The notes beneath the pieces were generated by a model. The model made no database searches and was not told where the DNA came from. It worked only from the letters and a program-made list of their open reading frames with translations. A stretch of 19,761 nucleotides of DNA. It comes from Avisuccinivibrio_A sp964651505. Its GTDB lineage: Bacteria; Pseudomonadota; Gammaproteobacteria; Enterobacterales; Succinivibrionaceae. The stretch is taken from the NCBI GenBank assembly GCA_964651505.1, contig CAZYXT010000041.1, positions 1 to 19,761 of the forward strand, read 5' to 3'. Shown here one piece after another: positions 13,934 through 19,761 of the stretch (position 1 is the first letter of the stretch; every line of letters starts with the position of its first letter). The position numbers were made by a program, and so were the translations under genes.

Positions 13934-15301
13934 ATGGAGCGCGAACAATTTTCTTCAAGATTAGGCTTCCTCCTCATTGCCGCAGGCTGCTCCATAGGCC
14001 TGGGCAACGTGTGGCGCTTCCCTTACATTACGGGCCAATACGGCGGCGCGGCCTTCGTGCTGGTGTATGTCATCTTCTTGTTTTGCGTGGGTCTTCCCAT
14101 TTTAACCATCGAGCTTAGCATCGGGCGCGCCTCAAGACGCAGCCTCGGGCGCTCTTTTGAGGTGCTCAAGCCCGGATCTTCTTGGCGTTACAACAAGTAT
14201 TGGATGATCCTGGGCAATTATATCCTGATGGCCTTTTACAGCCTGGTCACAGGCTGGATGCTCTACTACGCCTTAAAGGTAGGCTCAGGCTCATTTGAAC
14301 CCGGCATGGATCAGGCCATGGCAGGAGGATTGTTTAACGATCTTCTCTTTGCCCCGGGCACGCAGCTTATCTGCACTCTTATCGTCACCGTCGGCGCTTT
14401 TGCAGTGTGCGCCTTGGGCCTTAAAAAAGGCGTGGAGCGCATCACCAAGCCCATGATGCTGCTGTTGTTTGCCTTGTTGATTTTCCTGGCCTTAAGATCT
14501 TTTTCTCTGAGCGGGTTTGAAGACGGCATGTCTTATTATTTGAAGCCAAGCTTTGAGAACATGCAGCGCGACGGCATCATGGCCGCCGTCTCCGCGGCGA
14601 TGGGTCAGTCCTTTTTTACCCTGGGTTTGGGCGTAGGCTCCATTCAGATCTTCGGCTCTTATATGGACAAGAGAAGATCGATTGCAGGAGAGGCTCTGAC
14701 CATCACGCTGCTTGACACTGCGGTGGCGTTCCTGGCAGGCGTGGTGATCTTCCCTGCCTGTTTTTCCTATGCCGTGGAACCCGGACAGGGCCCCGGGTTA
14801 ATCTTCGTCACCTTGGTGTCGGTGTTCTCCAACATGCAGTACGGGACCTTCTGGGGCGGCATTTTCTTCATGTTCATGCTGTTTGCCGCAGTTTCCACTC
14901 TGATTGCCGTGTTTGAAAACATCATCGCCATCTGCATGGAGATCTTTGAGATCTCAAGGGCCAAGTCGGTGTTTTGCAACTGCATTGCCATCATCTTGCT
15001 GGGTCTGCCCTGCATGTTGGGCTACAACATCCTCTCGGATGTGCACCCAATGGGCGGCTCAAGCACTATCCTGGACACTTACGATTTTGTGCTGTCCAAC
15101 AACATTCTGCCTTTGGGCACCATGTGCTATATCTTTTTTGTGGCATTAAAACGCGGATGGGGCTTTGACAATTACTTAAACGAGGTCAACCAAGGAATAG
15201 GGTTCAAGATCCCCAAGGTTGCCTTGTGGTATTACCGCATTGTGTTGCCGGTAGTGATTGCTGCCTTGTTTGTGCAAGGTTACATAACCATCTTCGGGTG
15301 A
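13934..15301 (+). CDS. NSS/SNF-family sodium-dependent amino acid transporter, paralog 2
   Basis: 455-aa paralog of the preceding gene, collinear throughout without frameshift or stop. TM1 reads GCSIGLGNVWRFP: S20 takes the place of the sodium-1 alanine (LeuT A22), with N25 and R28 retained. Y102 is kept. TM6 reads FFTLGLGVG, so both pocket positions differ from paralog 1: G231 (LeuT S256) and V234 (LeuT F259). D261 again stands at N286. The ribosome site is weak (GGA, 9 nt away), and the ATG lies 6 bp after the previous stop, so translation probably depends on coupling. The residue changes suggest another or broader substrate; that is inference. Confidence 0.92.
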   Translation: MEREQFSSRLGFLLIAAGCSIGLGNVWRFPYITGQYGGAAFVLVYVIFLFCVGLPILTIELSIGRASRRSLGRSFEVLKPGSSWRYNKYWMILGNYILMAFYSLVTGWMLYYALKVGSGSFEPGMDQAMAGGLFNDLLFAPGTQLICTLIVTVGAFAVCALGLKKGVERITKPMMLLLFALLIFLALRSFSLSGFEDGMSYYLKPSFENMQRDGIMAAVSAAMGQSFFTLGLGVGSIQIFGSYMDKRRSIAGEALTITLLDTAVAFLAGVVIFPACFSYAVEPGQGPGLIFVTLVSVFSNMQYGTFWGGIFFMFMLFAAVSTLIAVFENIIAICMEIFEISRAKSVFCNCIAIILLGLPCMLGYNILSDVHPMGGSSTILDTYDFVLSNNILPLGTMCYIFFVALKRGWGFDNYLNEVNQGIGFKIPKVALWYYRIVLPVVIAALFVQGYITIFG

Positions 15302-15305
15302 AATC

Positions 15306-16679
15306 ATGGCTGAACGTGAACAATTTAAAACGCGGCTGGGCTTTTTGCTGATTGCCGCAGGCTGCGCCGTAGGCTTGGGCAATGTGTGGCGCTTTCCTTA
15401 TATTACAGGCCAATACGGCGGAGCCATCTTCGTCATCATTTATCTGGCCTTCCTTTTGGGCGTCGGTTTGCCGCTTTTGACCATCGAGCTTGCCTTGGGG
15501 CGCGCCTCGCGCAGATCCATTGCGCGCGCTTACGAGATCTTGGAGAAGCCCAAGACCAAGTGGCATTGGAACAAGTGCTGGCAGATCCCGGGATCTTATA
15601 TTCTGATGTCCTTTTACGGCCTGATCACGGGCTGGCTTTTGTACTACTGCCTGCGCTTCTTTGGCGGCGGCGTTCCTGCAGGCATCGCGCAGGCGCAGGC
15701 TTCGGCCGATTTTGCCGATCTTCTGCTGCACCCTCTGACCATGTTCGTGTGCATGACTACCGTCATCGCGGTTTCTTTTGCCGTCGTGGCCATGGGCGTG
15801 GTGCGCGGCATCGAGCGCATCACCAAACCATTGATGATCTTGTTGTTTGTGCTTTTGATCTTCATGGCCTGTCGCTCCTGCACTCTGACAGGCTTCGGCC
15901 CCGGCATGGAATATTATCTGATGCCTGATTGGTCAAAGCTTGAAGATCACGGGCTGATGGAAGTGTTATGGGCGGCCATGGGCCAGTCCTTCTTTACATT
16001 GTCGGTGGGCCAGGGTTCCATTCAGATCATGGGCACCTACATGGACAAGCGCCACTCCCTGGTCACCGAGGCAGGCTGCATCTGCGCCCTGGACACCACG
16101 GTGGCGGTGCTGGCAGGCGTGGTGATCTTCCCGGCTTGTTTCTCCTTTGGCATTCAGCCCGATGCCGGGCCTTCGCTGCTCTTTATCACCCTGACCACGG
16201 TATTTTCCAATATGACAGGCGGCGCCTTCTGGGGAGGGCTGTTCTTCTTGTTTATGCTGTTTGCCGCGATCTCCACGTTGATTGCCGTGTTTGAAGGCAT
16301 TGTGGCCATGTTCATGGATCTGGTGCCCGTCTCGCGCGTCAAGGCCGTCGTCATAAACTTTGCGATCATCATGGCCTTGTCGATCCCGCCGCTGCTTGGT
16401 TACAACTATTTGGACTTTGTGCATCCTTTGGGCGGCGAGTCGACCATCTTGGACTTCCAGGACTTTTTGATTTCAAACAATATTCTGCCTTTGGGCTCTT
16501 TGTTGTTTGTGCTGTTCATCACGGCCAAAAGCGGCTGGGGTTTCAAGAACTACTTAAAAGAGTGCAACATTGGCGATGGACCGAAGGTTCCCGAGTACCT
16601 CTTTTGGTACTATCGCTTCGTGATGCCTGCGGTCATTGCCATTTTGCTGGCAGCAGGCTACGTCAATATCTTCGGCTGA
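15306..16679 (+). CDS. NSS/SNF-family sodium-dependent amino acid transporter, paralog 3
   Basis: 457-aa third copy. TM1 is GCAVGLGNVWRFP (N26, R29), Y104 is conserved, and D263 stands at LeuT N286. TM6 reads FFTLSVGQG: Q236 puts a polar side chain at the LeuT F259 position, where paralogs 1 and 2 have I and V. Differences in extracellular loop 2 (GGGVPAGIAQAQASADF) and in TM8 (AAIST, EGIVAMFMDL) are also visible. The ATG is 4 bp after the paralog 2 stop; the GGGTGA that contains this stop doubles as Shine-Dalgarno, a clear coupling signal. A good terminator follows. A more polar amino acid is a plausible substrate, unproven. Confidence 0.92.
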   Translation: MAEREQFKTRLGFLLIAAGCAVGLGNVWRFPYITGQYGGAIFVIIYLAFLLGVGLPLLTIELALGRASRRSIARAYEILEKPKTKWHWNKCWQIPGSYILMSFYGLITGWLLYYCLRFFGGGVPAGIAQAQASADFADLLLHPLTMFVCMTTVIAVSFAVVAMGVVRGIERITKPLMILLFVLLIFMACRSCTLTGFGPGMEYYLMPDWSKLEDHGLMEVLWAAMGQSFFTLSVGQGSIQIMGTYMDKRHSLVTEAGCICALDTTVAVLAGVVIFPACFSFGIQPDAGPSLLFITLTTVFSNMTGGAFWGGLFFLFMLFAAISTLIAVFEGIVAMFMDLVPVSRVKAVVINFAIIMALSIPPLLGYNYLDFVHPLGGESTILDFQDFLISNNILPLGSLLFVLFITAKSGWGFKNYLKECNIGDGPKVPEYLFWYYRFVMPAVIAILLAAGYVNIFG

Positions 16680-16702
16680 TAAAAACCGCACAGCTTTTAA
16701 GG

Positions 16703-16738
16703 GGGCAGGGCGCTTTGGCCTGCCCTCATTCATTTTTT
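16703..16738 (+). terminator. Terminator of the NSS transporter cluster
   Basis: GGGCAGG (16703-16709) pairs with CCTGCCC (16719-16725) around a 9-nt loop. T-rich sequence follows with six T at 16733-16738. Confidence 0.75.
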
Positions 16739-16739
16739 G

Positions 16740-17229
16740 CACAAAGCTTTGGCAAGGCCTTAAATTTTGGATCTGCCCATTTTTGCCCTGATGCTGCGGC
16801 GGCTCACGCGCAAGGCTCTAATGCAGTTTCGGCCCTTGCCTGCGACCTTATGCACAGGAGCCGCCTTCCTTGTATTCGGCATCAAAGTGAAGTGCGGCAC
16901 GTCCGAGAATTGCCGTCGTTCAAAAGACAGGCTTTTTGCGCCGGGTTGCAATACAAGGATTGGGGGCACGGGCCCTGTTTAAAGCACCTTTTGCCTGATG
17001 CCTTAATATGAGGCATCCTCACAACCTGTTTAAATGGCTTTAGCACGCCATTTAAAAATCGGCGTTATCTAAAAATGCAGATTGCAGGTCTTTAGGTCCT
17101 AATCCTGCATTATAATTCCTTTGAATGCCCGGGGTTTTCGCTTCTTAAGATCCTCTTTTTAAAACATTCAATGGTGCATGAGCAGGCCGTGCGGGCCGAG
17201 CTTTGATATTAGGAAAGGTTTAAAGTTTG
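16740..17229 (+). other. Gene-free region upstream of slt with two hairpins
   Basis: About 490 bp without a credible gene; the overlapping frames at 16562-17011, 16760-16969 and 16767-16982 lack a ribosome site and family features. It contains hairpins at 16997-17017 (GATGCCT/AGGCATC, 7-nt loop) and 17029-17056 (TTTAAATGGC/GCCATTTAAA, 10 bp, 8-nt loop), neither followed by a T-run. A perfect -10 box, TATAAT, lies at 17111-17116 without a clear -35, then a leader of about 110 nt to slt. The stretch could hold an unlabelled small RNA or decayed sequence. Confidence 0.5.
17111..17116 (+). promoter_or_regulatory. -10 box of slt
   Basis: TATAAT, a perfect -10, about 115 bp upstream of slt. TTGCAG (17082-17087) is 23 bp away, too far for a good -35, so an activator may be needed. 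The 10-bp inverted repeat at 17029-17056 ends about 55 bp upstream. Confidence 0.4.
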
Positions 17230-19233
17230 ATGTTTAAGTTCCAAGCTGTGTGTTTGGCAGCTGCAGTGTCGTGTCTTGCGGTTTTGCCCGCAGCCTTCTG
17301 CACGCCCGTCTATAATGCCGATCCGCAAGCGGCGGCGGCTGACTCCGTGATCTCCCAAAAAAGAGCCCTGTACCGTCAGGCCAAGGCAGCCTACAGAGCA
17401 GGGGATTTTGCCAAAGCAGGGGAGCTGCGCAGCAAGATGGGGCCTTATGTGCTCAATGTCTGGCTTGATTATTACGCGCTCTCATCGCAGCCAAGAGTCG
17501 AGCACTTTCCCATGGTGCTCGATTTTATCAAGGAGGGGCGGCATAGGGAGTTAAGCGCTCTGCTTGAGGACAAGTACATCGATCTGATGGCCGATGCCCG
17601 CCGCTATGAGGATGTGTTAAAGCTCTTGCCTGCAGCGCCTTATGAAAACGAAGAGTCGCTTGCAGGCAGCAAACTTGGCAAACAATGCCGCTTTTATGAG
17701 GCCCAATGGGCAACAGGACTGGGCAACGATCGGGCCGTGGCCTTTGCCACGCAGCTTTACATGAGTTTGAAGAGCAAGCCCAAACAGTGCACGGGGCTTT
17801 TGGCCTTGTATGATGCCAAAGGCTACCTTACCGACAAGACCCGCTATGAAAAGTTCGGGCGGGCCTTTGTGCAAAAAAATTATGAAAACACCGCCCGCAG
17901 CCTGGCAAAAACCCTCGAAGGCACTCCCTTCGGGCCCAAGGTCAAGGCTGCCTTGGAGCTGTACGACAGCCCCGAGAAGTGGAAAAGCCTGGATGTCTCA
18001 AACGAGGATTTGAGAGCGGCTGCCATTTTGGCCTTCAAGAAGCTGGGCAGGCTCGATTCGTGCCTGGCCGTGAGCAGCCTTGACGAATTTGTCTTTAGGG
18101 TTAATCCCTCCGATGCGGACATGATTGATGTTTACACCATCATTGCCGAGCAAAATCTCTCCTTTGGCAGGCCTCTTGAGGATGTTTTGTGGGTGGACAA
18201 GAATCTGCCTGCGGTGGGGTGGAACGACTTTATCAAGGAGCAAAGATTAAGGCGGGCCATTTACTTTGCCCAATGGGACATAGTTTACACGCTTATCGAT
18301 CACATCAAGCCTGCCGTTGCCGCACAGATCAATTGGCGCTACTGGCGCGGGCGTTCTGCCCTTGAGATCGGGCACAAAGACGAGGGCATGCAGATCCTTA
18401 CTGAGGTTGCCAAGGATCGCTCTTTCTTCGGTTTTCTGGCCGCCCAAAGCCTGGGGCTTGACTATGCCTTCAACCACTTGAAGATCAATCCTGCCGCGCA
18501 GTGGCCCTCAGGCGTCGCAGGCGACGAGGCGGTCATGCGCTTTTTTGAGCTGTATGCCATGGAAGATCCCAATGCCATCTACGAGTGGCGCGAGATTGCC
18601 AAACGCTCCTCAGAAGAGGTTTCCATGCTGATGGCAGAATGGGCCCTGCGCACGGGCAATACGAGCTATGCCATCGAAAGCGTGGTCAGCTCGGGCCGCT
18701 GGGATGCTCTCTCCTATCGCTTCCCCATCGTCTATGACGACATCTATAAGAAAAACTCCAAGGCAACCGGGGTGGCTTTATCCTTCCTTTACGGCATCTC
18801 AAGACAAGAAAGCATGCTCAACCCCCGCGTCAAATCCCCGGCAGGCGCCGTGGGCCTGATGCAGCTGATGCCGGGCACGGCCAAGCTGGTATCTCGTCAA
18901 AACAAGTGGTCCTATGGGGGCGAGAGAACTCTGACCAACCCCGAGGTCAATGTGCGCTTGGGATCGGCCTACATCAAAAACATGCTCGAGAAGTTCTCCA
19001 ATAACCGAATTCTGGCCGCCGCCGCTTACAACGCAGGCCCGGGCAGGATCTACAAATGGGAGTCCAAAGACGGCAGGGCGCGCGATGCTGCCATGTTTAT
19101 CGAGAACATTCCTTTTGCCGAAACGCGCAAGTATGTGCAAAACGTGCTTCTGTATGACAGCATCTACCATCTGCTGCTCACAGGCAAAGAGCAAAATCTC
19201 CTGACCAAAGGAGAGTTGGCCTACCGCTACTGA
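17230..19233 (+). CDS. slt: Soluble lytic murein transglycosylase, Slt70 type
   Basis: Periplasmic enzyme that cleaves the MurNAc-GlcNAc bond of peptidoglycan with formation of 1,6-anhydromuropeptides. 667 aa from the ATG at 17230; a TTG three bases earlier is also possible. AGGAAAGG (17211-17218) is the ribosome site. The N-terminus is a Sec signal peptide (MFKFQAVCLAAAVSCLAVL, cleavage near AFC/TP); the sequence before that Cys does not fit a lipobox. A long helical ring domain (about 35-500) precedes the catalytic domain: E527 in SRQES is the catalytic acid, followed by GAVGLMQLMPGTA and AAYNAGPGRI. In E. coli slt is followed by trpR; here two tRNA-Leu genes follow. Confidence 0.95.
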   Translation: MFKFQAVCLAAAVSCLAVLPAAFCTPVYNADPQAAAADSVISQKRALYRQAKAAYRAGDFAKAGELRSKMGPYVLNVWLDYYALSSQPRVEHFPMVLDFIKEGRHRELSALLEDKYIDLMADARRYEDVLKLLPAAPYENEESLAGSKLGKQCRFYEAQWATGLGNDRAVAFATQLYMSLKSKPKQCTGLLALYDAKGYLTDKTRYEKFGRAFVQKNYENTARSLAKTLEGTPFGPKVKAALELYDSPEKWKSLDVSNEDLRAAAILAFKKLGRLDSCLAVSSLDEFVFRVNPSDADMIDVYTIIAEQNLSFGRPLEDVLWVDKNLPAVGWNDFIKEQRLRRAIYFAQWDIVYTLIDHIKPAVAAQINWRYWRGRSALEIGHKDEGMQILTEVAKDRSFFGFLAAQSLGLDYAFNHLKINPAAQWPSGVAGDEAVMRFFELYAMEDPNAIYEWREIAKRSSEEVSMLMAEWALRTGNTSYAIESVVSSGRWDALSYRFPIVYDDIYKKNSKATGVALSFLYGISRQESMLNPRVKSPAGAVGLMQLMPGTAKLVSRQNKWSYGGERTLTNPEVNVRLGSAYIKNMLEKFSNNRILAAAAYNAGPGRIYKWESKDGRARDAAMFIENIPFAETRKYVQNVLLYDSIYHLLLTGKEQNLLTKGELAYRY

Positions 19234-19241
19234 TATAAGAC

Positions 19242-19321
19242 CGGGGCCCCACAGAGGGCCCCCGTTGCGTACCCGGCGCAGACAAAAGCAGGGCTTTGCC
19301 CCTTGCAGGCCCTTTGTTTTT
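19242..19321 (+). terminator. Two candidate terminator hairpins after slt
   Basis: GGGGCCC/GGGCCCC (19243-19249 with 19256-19262) is very stable but has no T-run after it. AGGGC/GCCCT (19290-19294 with 19309-19313) is weaker but is followed by TTTGTTTTT. The second is the better intrinsic terminator. The first may protect the 3' end. Confidence 0.45.
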
Positions 19322-19385
19322 GAAGTCATAAAAGCCCTTAAAATCAAAAAACCCGGATTTTTAAGATCTAAATTTAAAAAAGCTG

Positions 19386-19413
19386 TTTACAAGCCCCAAA
19401 AAATCTATATAAT
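19386..19413 (+). promoter_or_regulatory. Promoter of the tRNA-Leu pair
   Basis: TTTACA (19386-19391), 16 bp, then a perfect TATAAT (19408-19413), in an AT-rich upstream context. The bases after the -10 are GGGCACC, a GC-rich discriminator typical of stable-RNA promoters under stringent control in E. coli. The expected start is about 19420, leaving a very short 5' leader. Confidence 0.7.
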
Positions 19414-19427
19414 GGGCACCAACTCAA

Positions 19428-19510
19428 GCGCAGGTGGTGGAATTGGTAGACACGCTACTTTGAGGGGGTAGTTCGCGAGAGTGTGGGTTCGAGTCCCATC
19501 CTGCGCACCA
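19428..19510 (+). tRNA. tRNA-Leu (anticodon GAG)
   Basis: Class II tRNA of 83 nt with encoded CCA. The acceptor stem is GCGCAGG/CCTGCGC with discriminator A. The D arm, TGGTGGAATTGGTAGACACG, is of leucine type. The anticodon loop is TTGAGGG with GAG at 19462-19464. The variable arm is short (TTC-GCGA-GAG-T) and the T loop is TTCGAGT. It reads CUC and CUU codons. A 6-bp hairpin (19509-19532) beginning inside the CCA end may guide 3' processing. Confidence 0.95.
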
Positions 19511-19564
19511 CCGGGAAGTTGAAAATCCGGTGAGAATGAGTTAAAATTTTCAAGACGATTGAAT

Positions 19565-19651
19565 GCCGAAGTGGCGGAATTGGTAGACGCAGCGGACTCA
19601 AAATCCGCCGCCCTTAAAAGCGTGTGGGTTCGAGTCCCACCTTCGGCACCA
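19565..19651 (+). tRNA. tRNA-Leu (anticodon CAA)
   Basis: Class II tRNA of 87 nt with encoded CCA. The acceptor stem is GCCGAAG/CTTCGGC, and the anticodon stem GCGGA/TCCGC encloses CTCAAAA with CAA at 19599-19601. It has a long variable arm and T loop TTCGAGT. It reads UUG, a leucine codon used often in the genes of this window. It lies 54 bp after the GAG gene in the same transcript and shares the same T arm. Confidence 0.95.
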
Positions 19652-19656
19652 ACCAC

Positions 19657-19678
19657 AGCACCTTAGAGGTGCTTTTTT
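19657..19678 (+). terminator. Terminator of the tRNA-Leu operon
   Basis: AGCACCT (19657-19663) pairs with AGGTGCT (19667-19673), followed by a run of six T (19673-19678). It starts 5 bp after the CCA end of the second tRNA. Confidence 0.9.
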
Positions 19679-19748
19679 CTTGTCTGAAAATCCCCCGTTT
19701 TGCAAACTAGTATAGCGATCTAAAAATAACTTAATTAATTCACATCAG

Positions 19749-19757
19749 TGTTATAAT
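19749..19757 (+). promoter_or_regulatory. Extended -10 promoter pointing out of the window
   Basis: TGTTATAAT (TGn plus perfect TATAAT) is preceded by an AT-rich tract (19721-19740) and has no clear -35. The gene it serves begins beyond the right edge. Confidence 0.5.
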
Positions 19758-19761
19758 GCTC

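Noticed and set aside
16760..16969. Small Arg/Lys-rich minus-strand protein ending RAKMGRSKI, resembling a small ribosomal or basic DNA-binding protein
   Set aside because: No Shine-Dalgarno before its Met codons, no match to S14, S18, S22, ArfA or bL36 as I know them, and overlapping plus-strand frames are equally open. Kept as non-coding.
16562..17011. Plus-strand frame running from paralog 3 into the spacer
   Set aside because: It starts inside the third transporter in another frame and crosses its terminator; no family match.

Overview
The window is ordinary chromosomal DNA from a gammaproteobacterium. RNase E begins MKRMLINATQ like the E. coli enzyme and has the full long C-terminal scaffold. 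rpsO is followed by pnp, and there is a Slt70-type transglycosylase and an SstT transporter. The rich set of peptide and amino acid uptake genes would suit a host-associated anaerobe of the Succinivibrionaceae/Aeromonadales type, but that placement is an inference and not proven by the sequence. I see no CRISPR array, insertion sequence, prophage or rRNA.

Layout. Bases 1-215 hold the end of a possible plus-strand gene and two hairpins. rne (216-3317, minus) has a GTG start inside a perfect 16-bp palindrome and a leader of about 290 nt. sstT (3812-5071, minus) has its own terminator. A 465-bp divergent control region rich in inverted repeats separates it from an abgT-family transporter (5537-7108) and pepT (7153-8376), which likely form one unit. 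An isolated DUF5131 (phage Gp37/Gp68-like) gene with an unusual Cys-rich tail follows (8534-9436). Then come rpsO (9779-10048), with a structured leader that can form a pseudoknot, and pnp (10287-12464), with a long stem-loop leader. Three tandem paralogous sodium-dependent NSS/SNF transporters follow (12551-16679), tightly coupled. A roughly 550-bp gene-free stretch with two hairpins precedes slt (17230-19233). Two tRNA-Leu genes (GAG and CAA) share one promoter and one terminator at the right end, and a further extended -10 element points out of the window.

Themes. (1) RNA turnover: the genes for RNase E and PNPase, partners in the degradosome, lie about 7 kb apart, and each has a leader that looks built for autoregulation. 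(2) Nitrogen nutrition: Ser/Thr uptake, AbgT-type uptake, tripeptide cleavage by peptidase T and three NSS amino acid transporters. (3) Translation: S15 and two tRNA-Leu.

The most interesting signals are: the UUCG hairpin between the Shine-Dalgarno and start codon of pepT; a 45-residue repeat in the RNase E scaffold; the NSS triplet with divergent binding-site residues; the Cys-rich tail on the DUF5131 protein; the palindrome at the rne start codon; and the pseudoknot-capable rpsO leader.
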